Part shown: positions 16,931-25,388 of the stretch, piece by piece
Position numbering within the stretch: position 1 is the stretch's first letter
Layout: every line of letters begins with the position of its first letter
NCBI RefSeq assembly: GCF_000765805.2
Contig: NZ_JRPD02000014.1
Location: forward strand, 1-49,017
Reading direction: 5' to 3'
Source: Helicobacter muridarum
GTDB lineage: Bacteria > Campylobacterota > Campylobacteria > Campylobacterales > Helicobacteraceae
DNA: 49,017 nt
Notes under the pieces: generated by a model
Database searches by the model: none
Told to the model about the DNA's origin: nothing
Seen by the model: the letters and a program-made list of their open reading frames with translations, nothing else
Translations under genes and position numbers: made by a program

Positions 16931-18622
16931 GTGGATTTTAAAGCGATATTTGTGCAATTACAAAACCTTATTAATAAGCTGAATAAAAAACAACAAATTG
17001 TTGTTTTAGTTACTGTTATTGTAATTGTTGCATTTTTGTCATATCTTCTTGTTTCGTCTTTAGGCGAAAGGCAATCAGGAAGTTCAGATGGTTTTCAGGT
17101 TTTATTTTCAGCCGAGAATCCCAGTGATACAGGTGCTGCAATTTCTTATCTTAAACAGCAAAATATTCCATATCGTATGACAAATGAGAATACAATAGTT
17201 GTTCCTCAAAATAAAGTTTATGAAGTTCGTAATGAGCTTGCAATGCAGGGAATACCAAAAGGTAGAGTTGATTATGGAATCTTTGATGAAAGCACTTTTG
17301 GGCAGACTTCTGAAGAGATACGAATTAAGACATATAGAGCTAGAAAAGGACAATTAGAGCAGACTCTTATGGTGCTTAGTCCAATAAAGGAAGCTAGGGT
17401 TGAAGTATCAGAGCCAAAAGATGATGTATTTGTTCAAAGTAAGGCTTTACCAAAGGCTAGCGTTGCTTTAGTTTTATATGAAAATACTAGCCTTAGCCCT
17501 AAGCAAATATTTGGAATCAAAAATCTTGTTGCTAATTCCTTTAATGGTCTAATTCCAGAAAATGTTTTTATTACAGATCAAATGGGTAGGGCACTAGGTG
17601 AGCAAAATCCAGATGAAGTTGAGAATGAAAGAGCTTTCAAGGAGCTTCAATATCGCATTCAGGCTGAAAAAGAGACTACATTAAAGATTCAGCAAGCTAT
17701 AGCCAAGTATGTTGGTGGACTGGATAGAATGAGTGTTAGTGTCAATATGGACTTTGATTTTGGTAAGCAAGAAAGCATAGAGGAGGTGTATAGTAAGGAT
17801 TCTGCTGTTGTTAGTGAGAGTGCTTTAGAGGAAAAGAGAGAAGGGCTAGCACCAAAAGAGCCTGGTGGTGTCCCTGGAGTTATCAATAATATTAAAGAAG
17901 TTAATGATTTAGATGGTGGCAATAGGGAGAAATATGAGAAGTCCCAATCTGCTACCAACTATTTGCCAGACAAGAAGCAAACTACTACAAAAGTTCAATA
18001 TCCACAACTAAAAAGAATGACTGTTGCTGTTGTAGTAGATGGGACTTACACAGAGAATGTCAATGAGGAAACAGGTGTTATAACTATGCAGTATTCTCCT
18101 AGGAGCGCAGAAGATCTAGCAAACATTCAAAAAACGGTTGAAGCTGCATCGGGATTTAAGGTAGATAGAGGCGATATAGTGAGTGTTGTTCCAGGTCAGC
18201 TTAATTCTGTTGGATCTGGTATTCCTCCTCTAACTAATTTTGAAAAAGTGGCTCAAGCTGTAGAGAAGTATCTCGGTCCTTTTATGCCATTGTTACGATA
18301 TGTGCTAGTAATTATTGTGTTATTCTTCTTCTATAAGAAAGTTATTGTTCCTTTTGCCGAGAGAATGTTAGAAGTTCATGAAGAAGAGGAGTCAGAGCAA
18401 CAGCCCCTATTTGACTTTGATGATGATGACGATACTCTTAACCGTGCCAATGAGATGAGAAAAAGGGTTGAAGAGCAATTAGGAATTGGGGAAGGATTTA
18501 ATGAAGATGCTGTAAAATATGATGTATTGCTTGAGAAAATTAAGGAGGCTGTAAGGTCTAAACCAGATGAAGTGGCCGGATTGTTTCAAGCATTGATACG
18601 AGATGAAATAGAAATGAAATAA
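16931..18622 (+). CDS. fliF: Flagellar M-ring protein FliF
   Basis: Forms the MS ring of the flagellar basal body in the inner membrane. It has an N-terminal membrane segment (about residues 24-46, VVLVTVIVIVAFLSYLLVSS), a large periplasmic part with ring-building motifs, a second membrane segment near 456-472 and an acidic cytoplasmic tail that binds FliG. 563 residues is close to the H. pylori length. The start is GTG, with AAGG about ten bases upstream. Confidence 0.95.
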   Translation: MDFKAIFVQLQNLINKLNKKQQIVVLVTVIVIVAFLSYLLVSSLGERQSGSSDGFQVLFSAENPSDTGAAISYLKQQNIPYRMTNENTIVVPQNKVYEVRNELAMQGIPKGRVDYGIFDESTFGQTSEEIRIKTYRARKGQLEQTLMVLSPIKEARVEVSEPKDDVFVQSKALPKASVALVLYENTSLSPKQIFGIKNLVANSFNGLIPENVFITDQMGRALGEQNPDEVENERAFKELQYRIQAEKETTLKIQQAIAKYVGGLDRMSVSVNMDFDFGKQESIEEVYSKDSAVVSESALEEKREGLAPKEPGGVPGVINNIKEVNDLDGGNREKYEKSQSATNYLPDKKQTTTKVQYPQLKRMTVAVVVDGTYTENVNEETGVITMQYSPRSAEDLANIQKTVEAASGFKVDRGDIVSVVPGQLNSVGSGIPPLTNFEKVAQAVEKYLGPFMPLLRYVLVIIVLFFFYKKVIVPFAERMLEVHEEEESEQQPLFDFDDDDDTLNRANEMRKRVEEQLGIGEGFNEDAVKYDVLLEKIKEAVRSKPDEVAGLFQALIRDEIEMK

Positions 18623-18650
18623 TCTATTAATTTTAATTGAGGAGTATGGT

Positions 18651-19682
18651 ATGGCTTTGACATTAACACAAAAGCAAAGATCTCAATATGATGAATTATC
18701 AATGTCTGAAAAAGTGGCTATTTTGCTTATTCAAGTTGGAGAGGAAATTACAAGTGAAGTATTTCATCATCTAGATATAGAATCTATTACAGAAATAAGC
18801 AAGCATATTATGCAACTTGGTGGCACTGATAAAGCTGTTGGTGCTGCTGTTTTAGAAGAGTTTTATACCATTTTACAATCTAATCAATATATCAATTCTG
18901 GCGGTGTTGATTATGCTAGAGAGTTGCTTATACGAACTCTTGGTCCTGATGTAGCTAGAAGAGTGCTTGATAAGCTCGCAAAAACTATGCAATCTACAAA
19001 GAACTTTGGTTATCTTGATAAGGTTAAGCCGCAGCAGCTTGCTGATTTTATTGTAAATGAGCATCCTCAAACAATTGCTCTTATTTTAGCTCATATGGAT
19101 TCAGGTGGTGCGGCTGAAACATTAGGATTTTTTACTGATGAGTTGAGGGCGGAAATATCTATTCGTATGGCAAATCTTGGTGATATTTCTCCATCTGTTG
19201 TTAAACGTGTTTCAGCTGTCCTTGAGCAACAAGTAGAATCTCTTACTAGCTACAAGGTTGAGGTTGGTGGTCCTCGTGCTGTTGCAGAAATGTTTAACAG
19301 AATGGGACAAAAAACTTCAAAAGCTACGCTTGCGCAGATTGAGCAAAGAGATGAGCAGCTTGCAAATGAAATCAAAGAGATGATGTTTACATTTGAAGAT
19401 ATGATTAAACTTGATAAGTCTGCTATTATTGAGATATTAAAGGTAGCTGATAAAAAAGATTTAGCATTGGCATTAAAGTCTAGCGCAGATGAATTGAAGC
19501 AAAAGTTTATGAGCAATATGAGTTCTAGGGCAAGTGAGCAGTTTGCTGAAGAAATACAGTTCCTTGGGGCTGTTAAAGTAAGGGATATTGAAGCAGCCCA
19601 AAGAAAGATTATCGAAATTGTTCAAAATCTTTCTGAACAAGGTCTAATCCAGCTAGGGGAACAAGACGATGTTATCTCGTAG
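18651..19682 (+). CDS. fliG: Flagellar motor switch protein FliG
   Basis: Couples stator force to rotor rotation. It has the N-terminal FliF-binding domain, the armadillo-like middle domain with EHPQTIALILAHM (EHPQ motif) and the C-terminal charged torque helix ending near EQGLIQLGEQDDVIS. 343 residues. Its last 14 bases overlap the predicted fliH start. Confidence 0.96.
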   Translation: MALTLTQKQRSQYDELSMSEKVAILLIQVGEEITSEVFHHLDIESITEISKHIMQLGGTDKAVGAAVLEEFYTILQSNQYINSGGVDYARELLIRTLGPDVARRVLDKLAKTMQSTKNFGYLDKVKPQQLADFIVNEHPQTIALILAHMDSGGAAETLGFFTDELRAEISIRMANLGDISPSVVKRVSAVLEQQVESLTSYKVEVGGPRAVAEMFNRMGQKTSKATLAQIEQRDEQLANEIKEMMFTFEDMIKLDKSAIIEILKVADKKDLALALKSSADELKQKFMSNMSSRASEQFAEEIQFLGAVKVRDIEAAQRKIIEIVQNLSEQGLIQLGEQDDVIS

Positions 19683-20475
19683 TCATAATCTCATACAAGA
19701 AGAGCAGATGAGTGCGCATGTTGTAAATAAATATCAATTTAAGTCTATACAACAATATCCTAGCAAGCCTTTAATGCAGAAAGGCGATACGACTGTTGCT
19801 AACGGTGATGAGAATTCGCCTCAATTATCTGATGATATTGAAAAAAATTCTATGACTGCTTCTCTTGAGAAAGAACTGATTGAGAAGTTATTGCATAAGA
19901 GCGATGAGCTTTCTGGTAATCTTGCAAAACTACAAATGCAGTTTGAAAAATCTCAAGTTGACATGCAAGAAACAATTAATAAAACTACAGATGAGTCATA
20001 TAAGAGGGGATTTGAAGAAGGTAAAAATGAGGCTAAGGCAGAGATGGAATCTGTTATTTCTCAAGAAAGAGAAAAAATTGTTCAATCTCTAATTACTTTA
20101 GAGAATACATTGAAGCAATCTCAAGCTCATTTAGAAGACCTTGAGAAAGAATTAAGCAGTATAGCTATAGATATGGCTAGAGAAGTAATTGTTAAAGAGA
20201 TTGATGATAATTCTCAAAAAGTTGCATTAGAACTTACAAAATCTCTTTTGTCTAATATTATAGAAGCTACACAAATTAATATAAAAGTGAATCCTATTGA
20301 TTATGTTTTTCTTAAAGAGAATTTAAAGGGAAATGAGAAAGTTCAGATTGAAGCTGATAATGCTATATCTCGTGGAGGTGTGGTTATTTCCTCTAACCTA
20401 GGCAGTCTTGATGGCAATATTATGTCTAGATATAAGATGCTAAAGCAGTCTGTTTTGGATAATTTGAAAGATTAA
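19669..20475 (+). CDS. fliH: Flagellar export regulator FliH
   Basis: Controls the FliI ATPase of the flagellar type III export apparatus. It has a Gln/Asn-rich N-terminus, a long coiled coil (roughly residues 50-170) that includes the glycine-bearing YKRGFEEGKNEAK segment, and a C-terminal FliI-binding domain. 268 residues from the ATG at 19669, inside fliG; an alternative ATG lies at 19708. The gene after fliH is hisA here, whereas I recall dxs following fliH in H. pylori and C. jejuni. Confidence 0.88.
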   Translation: MLSRSHNLIQEEQMSAHVVNKYQFKSIQQYPSKPLMQKGDTTVANGDENSPQLSDDIEKNSMTASLEKELIEKLLHKSDELSGNLAKLQMQFEKSQVDMQETINKTTDESYKRGFEEGKNEAKAEMESVISQEREKIVQSLITLENTLKQSQAHLEDLEKELSSIAIDMAREVIVKEIDDNSQKVALELTKSLLSNIIEATQINIKVNPIDYVFLKENLKGNEKVQIEADNAISRGGVVISSNLGSLDGNIMSRYKMLKQSVLDNLKD

Positions 20476-20510
20476 TTTTTGCTCGTTATCTACCTTTTTA
20501 GGAGTGTGAT

Positions 20511-21215
20511 ATGAAGATATTTCCAGCTATTGATTTGTTGGACTCTAAGGCTGTGCGTTTGGTAAAGGGGGATATTAAAAGTGCGAAGATTTATGGAAAC
20601 GCGCTAGATTTTGCTAAATATTTTGAAGATTGTGGGGCAGAGTGGATACATATCGTTGATTTGAATGGAGCCTTTGAGGGTAGTCCCAAAAATCTTTCTA
20701 CAATAGAAAATATTATTAGTGATACTTCTCTTAAGATTCAAGTTGGTGGTGGTATACGTAGTGAGGAATACATTATTAGATATAGAAATAGTGGTGCTAC
20801 AAGAGTTATACTTGGCTCTGCGGCCTTAAATAACCCTAACTGGGCAAAAGATATGGCAAATTTATATTCAATAGCAATTAGTATAGATTCTAGGGAATCT
20901 AAAGTAGCTACAGATGGTTGGGTGGAAGATAACGATGTATCTGCATTGGACTTTGCAGAGAAATTTCGAGCCTCTTGTGTTGAGGCTATTATTTGCACTG
21001 ATATTAGTAGAGATGGTCTTTTGTCTGGAATTAATATTGAGTTGACTTGTGATATAGCTAGGCGAAGTGGAATCTTTACTATTGCTAGTGGTGGTTTTTC
21101 TGGCTATCATGAGTTAGAAGCATTATGTAATTGCGATGAAATATCTGCAGTGATTGTTGGTAAAGCGTTTTATGAGAAAAAGCTTGATTTTAAAAACATA
21201 AGATTTACTTTTTAA
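20511..21215 (+). CDS. hisA: ProFAR isomerase (HisA)
   Basis: Amadori isomerisation of ProFAR in histidine synthesis, (beta-alpha)8 barrel. MKIFPAIDLLDSKAVRLVKGD starts strand 1 with catalytic Asp8; QVGGGIRSEE and CTDISRDGL with the second catalytic Asp identify HisA rather than HisF. 234 residues. AGGAG precedes the ATG. It follows fliH by 35 bases, so it is probably in the same transcript as hisC. Confidence 0.92.
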   Translation: MKIFPAIDLLDSKAVRLVKGDIKSAKIYGNALDFAKYFEDCGAEWIHIVDLNGAFEGSPKNLSTIENIISDTSLKIQVGGGIRSEEYIIRYRNSGATRVILGSAALNNPNWAKDMANLYSIAISIDSRESKVATDGWVEDNDVSALDFAEKFRASCVEAIICTDISRDGLLSGINIELTCDIARRSGIFTIASGGFSGYHELEALCNCDEISAVIVGKAFYEKKLDFKNIRFTF

Positions 21216-21227
21216 TTTCAAAAGATA

Positions 21228-21236
21228 TGTTATAAT
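21228..21236 (+). promoter_or_regulatory. Extended -10 promoter for cheY
   Basis: TGTTATAAT, an exact match 40 bases before the cheY TTG start. It gives cheY its own transcription start besides read-through from hisA. Confidence 0.6.
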
Positions 21237-21275
21237 AACGGTCATTTTAAAATCTAAGCTATTGAGGAGCAGAAA

Positions 21276-21650
21276 TTGAAATTGCTTGTAGTTGATGATA
21301 GTTCTACAATGAGAAGAATTATAAAAAATACTTTGCAGAGATTGGGATATGAGGATATTTTAGAAGCTGAGCATGGAGTAGATGCTTGGAATCAGATGAC
21401 TTCCGTAGAAGGAATTAACGTCCTCATTACTGATTGGAATATGCCCGAGATGAATGGCTTGGAGTTAGTCAAGAAAGTTAGAGCAGAAGATAAGTATAAA
21501 GATATACCTATTATTATGGTAACAACAGAGGGCGGTAAATCAGAGGTTATTACTGCTTTGAAGGCTGGCGTTAATAATTACATTGTAAAGCCTTTTACTC
21601 CTCAAGTTTTAAAAGAAAAATTGGAGGTTGTTTTAGGTATAAATGAGTGA
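21276..21650 (+). CDS. cheY: Chemotaxis response regulator CheY
   Basis: Single receiver domain of 124 residues that, when phosphorylated by CheA, binds the flagellar switch. Acidic pair Asp7/Asp8, phospho-acceptor Asp53 in ITDWNMPEMNG, Thr83/Thr84 and Lys105 in IVKPFTP are all present. It is nearly identical to H. pylori CheY1 as I recall it. The start is TTG with AGGAG six bases upstream. Confidence 0.97.
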   Translation: MKLLVVDDSSTMRRIIKNTLQRLGYEDILEAEHGVDAWNQMTSVEGINVLITDWNMPEMNGLELVKKVRAEDKYKDIPIIMVTTEGGKSEVITALKAGVNNYIVKPFTPQVLKEKLEVVLGINE

Positions 21651-21845
21651 TTTACTAGTCTCAATAATTGACTTTTGTATTAATTGTTAAATTTTACTAT
21701 ATTAGTGCTTCATATTGTGATGATTCTATCACAGTTATCAAGTCATTATTTTTTTCTAAATATTATCTTGTCTTGCATTTTGATGATTGCTTCTTAGCTT
21801 ATTCTTAGATTAGTTTTTACTTGGTGTCAGTTTCTATAAAATTTT

Positions 21846-22484
21846 TTATTGCTTTAACCATGCCATGTTGTCATATATTATGACTTGTTCATTGTATTTT
21901 TCAAAGAGCAATTCTCCAACTATTTCCTCTTTTTCATATAATTTTATTTGAATTGCTTTGTCATCTTTCCATTTATATTCAACTGTAATATCATTTTCAT
22001 GTGTTATTTTAGTATTTTCTTTTGGTAGAATTGGTTCTAACATATCTTTATAATCAGAGATTTCTAATCTCTGTATATATGCAGTTTCTAAGTTGGAATC
22101 TTCAAATACATATTTAATAAAGGGCATATTTTTGTCATTGCAATCGCAATAGTATATGCAGGTTTTTGCTCTACATTCTTGCATTAATTGGCATGTACAA
22201 GATTTAAAAATCATGTCATCTTTGTTAATTTGCTTCTTATTGACTTTTTCTAATTTATTTTGTTGGTATAAGTTTCTTTGCTTTTGCATTATAGTGGATT
22301 CATCTATATCTTCTTTTGTTTCTATGTATTTATATTGTAAATTTCCAAAATTGGATTTATATCCTTTTTGTTCTATAGCATGTATTTTGTTGGCTAGTAT
22401 TAATATTAATGTAGAAATTATGCATTTATTGATGAAGTTGTATTTTGTTATTGTTTTGTAGATTGTAAAATAGAGGTATACCAT
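21846..22484 (-). CDS. Unrecognised exported protein with a cysteine cluster
   Basis: I do not recognise a family. From the ATG at 22484 (AAAGGAAA upstream; an in-frame TTG at 22526 has none) the product has 212 residues. It begins with a basic stretch and a hydrophobic segment (INKCIISTLILILANKIHA) like a signal peptide ending before AIEQ. The middle has six close cysteines spaced C-x-C-x5-C-x4-C-x3-C-x-C, suggesting disulfides or metal binding in the periplasm. The C-terminal half is strand-rich. It lies downstream of the TM2 gene on the same strand. Confidence 0.6.
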   Translation of the reverse strand: MVYLYFTIYKTITKYNFINKCIISTLILILANKIHAIEQKGYKSNFGNLQYKYIETKEDIDESTIMQKQRNLYQQNKLEKVNKKQINKDDMIFKSCTCQLMQECRAKTCIYYCDCNDKNMPFIKYVFEDSNLETAYIQRLEISDYKDMLEPILPKENTKITHENDITVEYKWKDDKAIQIKLYEKEEIVGELLFEKYNEQVIIYDNMAWLKQ

Positions 22485-22559
22485 ATATTGTTTCCTTTGG
22501 GAATTGATGTTTAGTAAACTTTCCAAAAGTATATGTATTTAAAGATATATTTATAATAA

Positions 22560-23009
22560 TTATTTTATTTGAAAAGCCATCAACAGTTTGTTTAAGTTCT
22601 TTCTACGGGCTCTTGCAGAGATAAGAAATATGTCAATGATCCACCAAATTGTTGCAATAGTTATCATTGTATAACCTATTATAACTAATACAAATGAAAA
22701 TTCATACTCAGTAAATTTATTAACAATTATGCTTGCTATAATGCTTAATAATGAGATTATGATTAGTGTTATTTTTAGGCTTCCTATTAATTTATCTCCA
22801 ACCATAAAACGTCCAACACCCAAAATTCCAAGTAGCACACCACCAACCCAAAATACAATTTCAACATTATACATTCGTAATAGCGGCATTCTCAATATAG
22901 TCTTTGCTAGACCTAGTTTATCGAGTTTATGTAGTTTATCCTTTATAAAAGGTATGCTTTCAGGTGGAATCTTATTATACAAATGCAACATAATAAGCGA
23001 AGCTATCAT
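22560..23009 (-). CDS. TM2-domain membrane protein
   Basis: 149 residues. GGVLLGILGVGRFMVGDKLIG followed by a second hydrophobic segment and TIWWIIDIFLIS matches the TM2 family, whose two helices are joined by a short turn. An extra hydrophobic stretch lies between the two motif parts. The N-terminal ~45 residues are charged and probably cytoplasmic. TM2 proteins in bacteria have no settled function. It lies between the zinc-ribbon-like gene (32 bases upstream) and the Cys-cluster gene, probably one transcript. Confidence 0.75.
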   Translation of the reverse strand: MIASLIMLHLYNKIPPESIPFIKDKLHKLDKLGLAKTILRMPLLRMYNVEIVFWVGGVLLGILGVGRFMVGDKLIGSLKITLIIISLLSIIASIIVNKFTEYEFSFVLVIIGYTMITIATIWWIIDIFLISARARRKNLNKLLMAFQIK

Positions 23010-23040
23010 ATCATTCCTTTTTAACTAATACATTATGCGA

Positions 23041-23718
23041 TTATAGCACAATATCTTTGAGTGTATTTTTGAATATAGCATTTAGAATTTCATCTTGTTT
23101 TATGCTATTTGGTGAAACTTCTTTGTTATATTTTTTTTCAAGAACTTTACAGAGACTTATAATGCAAAATGGACAAATTTTTAGCGGATGTTCATAAAAT
23201 AATCTAGTATCCACACCATTAGAACGGACTCTATAATCAAATGCATTTATTTTTGGTATACATATTTTTAGATAATTTGGATTTATTGCTTGTATCTCTT
23301 GGCATTTGCTAAAGTGAAGAGCTGGAAATGGATTTTTGCTAAATGTTCTTTCATCTATAATATGATTGTAAGCGCATGCAAGATATAGTGTTGAACCTAT
23401 ATACATTTTGAAGAATATAGAATCTATTTCAATATTTATTGATTTAAATTTTAATCCTTTTTCTAGATCTTTTTCATTAAAGATGCTTAAATTTGAAATT
23501 TTATCTAACTCAATTTGTGTTTTCTGGAATATTGATTCTATATTATGTTTCTTTATGTAGTTTGCATGGGACTCTATTTTTGCTTGCGAGCTATTTTCGC
23601 TGTTTGTTTTATTTTGTAGATTTGGATTATATGCATCTTTTGCTGGCTTATTTATATCTACCAAGTCATATTTTTGTTCAACATTAGGATTTTTATTAAT
23701 AGCTTCATTTTGTGTCAT
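23041..23718 (-). CDS. Unrecognised protein with a zinc-ribbon-like C-terminal part
   Basis: 225 residues, no signal peptide. The first ~65 residues are Asn/Lys-rich and look disordered. The C-terminal half has LHFSKCQEIQ, KICIPKINAFDYR and PLKICPFCIISLCKVLEKKY: a single cysteine followed much later by CPFC. Uncharacterised proteins I have seen with a C...R..Y...CxxC plan end similarly; one zinc ion could be bound. Function unknown. GGGAGG stands upstream of the ATG. First of the three small minus-strand genes. Confidence 0.6.
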   Translation of the reverse strand: MTQNEAINKNPNVEQKYDLVDINKPAKDAYNPNLQNKTNSENSSQAKIESHANYIKKHNIESIFQKTQIELDKISNLSIFNEKDLEKGLKFKSINIEIDSIFFKMYIGSTLYLACAYNHIIDERTFSKNPFPALHFSKCQEIQAINPNYLKICIPKINAFDYRVRSNGVDTRLFYEHPLKICPFCIISLCKVLEKKYNKEVSPNSIKQDEILNAIFKNTLKDIVL

Positions 23719-23891
23719 ATAAAGCCTCCCTCAAGCTAAATAATATCAAATGATAGCTATGTTTTTATTAATTTGATATTTGAGAGTTAATTAACTGATG
23801 ATTAATAACACTTGAAATACAAAATATTATAATAATAAAGGTGTTTTATGATTACATAGAATTATTTTGTATATTTTGATATTCAATGTTG

Positions 23892-25184
23892 TTATTGTGT
23901 TATTGCTTTTGCAACTTGATTTGAGCTAGCACAAATTTTTTCGATGACTTCTTTTGTCTGATTTGCCAATTCTACACTAGAGCTAACTTCATTGATTGAT
24001 TCTTCAATGCTGCCAACTACCTGCGACGTTACATCTCTTATTGAATTAATTGTTGCCGTAATTTCTGAAATAGATCTGCTAGTTCTCTCTGCTAGCTTTC
24101 TAACTTCATCGGCAACGACTGCAAAGCCCCTACCATGCTCACCTGCTCTTGCTGCTTCTATTGCTGCGTTAAGTGCTAGTAGATTGGTTTGATCTGCTAT
24201 ATCTTTTATTGTTTGAATGATAGAAGTGATTTCATCAGATTGTGTATTTAACTGTGATACTAAGCTAGAACTTGTTTGCATAATTTCTGCAATATGTTGA
24301 ATATTATTTGTTGTAGTCTGTATTGCCTGTGCTCCTTCATTGCTTAGAGAATCGTTTCGTGAGGCTAGCTCAATGGCTATTTTGCTTCGCTCTTTATCGC
24401 TGTTGACTTGCTCTGAAATATCTGTTGCAAACTTAATAACTTTGCACACCTTTCCGCTTAAATCAACTATTGGGTTATAGCTTGCTTCTAAATATACATT
24501 TTGTCCATTTTTTCCTATTCGTGTAAATTTACCACTTTGAAATTTTCCGCTTCTAAGATTGTCCCAAAACTTCTTATAATCTGCAGATTGTGAGTAGCCT
24601 TGCTCAACAAAAATAGAATGTCTCTTACCTTTTATTTCGCTTAATGTATAGCCCATTGTATTTAGGAAGTTTTCATTTGCGTCTATAATAGTTCCGTCTA
24701 AGTCGAATTCTATCATCGCCATAGAGCGATTGATTGCTTTTAAAATATTTTTTGTGTCATTTGATTCTAATTTTGCTTTAGTCACATCAGAAGCGAACTT
24801 AATAACTTTTATTGGTTTACCATCTTCGTTAAATACGGGGTTGTATGTAGCTTCTAGCCATACCTGCTCTCGATTTTTTTTAATTCGTAAAAATACACCG
24901 CTTTGAAATTCGCCCCTTCTTAAGTTGCCCCAAAATGATGTATATTCGCTGCTATTTACATAATCTGGGTCACAAAAGATTCTATGATGTTTACCTTTTA
25001 TTTCGCTTAATGTATAGCCCATTGTATTTAGGAAGTTTTCATTTGCGTCTATAATAGTTCCGTCTAAGTCGAATTCTATCATCGCCATAGAGCGATTGAT
25101 TGCTTTTAAAATTGCTTCTTTATTTGCTAGTATTTGCTTTACTTCTTGTAGTTGTTGTTTTGTTTCACTTTTTTTGAATAACAT
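23892..25184 (-). CDS. Soluble PAS-PAS methyl-accepting chemotaxis protein
   Basis: Cytoplasmic receptor of 430 residues with no membrane segment. PAS1 spans about 26-138 and PAS2 about 148-259; each starts [18 protein letters not shown]. The signalling domain (270-430) has the hairpin tip [20 protein letters not shown] and [20 protein letters not shown] that contacts CheA/CheW. Two PAS plus a short MCP module is the plan of P. aeruginosa BdlA, where the PAS domains sense redox or oxygen through cofactors; the ligand here is not evident. The first 40 residues of both PAS domains are encoded by identical DNA (122 bp). Confidence 0.92.
   Translation of the reverse strand: MLFKKSETKQQLQEVKQILANKEAILKAINRSMAMIEFDLDGTIIDANENFLNTMGYTLSEIKGKHHRIFCDPDYVNSSEYTSFWGNLRRGEFQSGVFLRIKKNREQVWLEATYNPVFNEDGKPIKVIKFASDVTKAKLESNDTKNILKAINRSMAMIEFDLDGTIIDANENFLNTMGYTLSEIKGKRHSIFVEQGYSQSADYKKFWDNLRSGKFQSGKFTRIGKNGQNVYLEASYNPIVDLSGKVCKVIKFATDISEQVNSDKERSKIAIELASRNDSLSNEGAQAIQTTTNNIQHIAEIMQTSSSLVSQLNTQSDEITSIIQTIKDIADQTNLLALNAAIEAARAGEHGRGFAVVADEVRKLAERTSRSISEITATINSIRDVTSQVVGSIEESINEVSSSVELANQTKEVIEKICASSNQVAKAITQ
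24625..24746. repeat. Perfect 122-bp direct repeat, copy in PAS2
   Basis: Identical base for base to 24991-25112, 366 bases away, and in the same reading frame. It encodes the start of PAS2. Confidence 0.95.
24991..25112. repeat. Perfect 122-bp direct repeat, copy in PAS1
   Basis: Partner of 24625-24746; encodes the start of PAS1. The rest of the two PAS domains has diverged to roughly half identity, so the identical part must have been copied or corrected more recently than the original domain duplication. Confidence 0.95.
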
Positions 25185-25388
25185 TTTATTCCTCTTTCTT
25201 TATAATTTGATAAAATATAGATTTTACTTAAAGTTAGAAAATATATTACAATATTATTTAATTATTTTAAAATGTGTTAATAATATTTTCTAGTTACACC
25301 ATCATTTAGTATATTATATTAATAAGGTTTATTTAGTAAACATACTAATCTTATAACCATATTAAAATTTATTTTATATCCTATAAAT

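Noticed and set aside
20511-21215. HisF instead of HisA
   Set aside because: The start KIFPAIDLLDSKAVRLVKGD and the Asp in CTDISRDG fit HisA. HisF begins with a different RIIPCLDV-type motif and is longer.
21716-21733. Hairpin TGTGAT-GATTCT-ATCACA after cheY as an intrinsic terminator
   Set aside because: The stem has only six pairs and the T-run starts about 15 bases later, so it does not fit a standard terminator.
24625-25112. Direct repeat considered as part of a CRISPR or insertion-sequence end
   Set aside because: Both copies are in frame inside one protein and encode the same part of two PAS domains, so domain duplication explains them.
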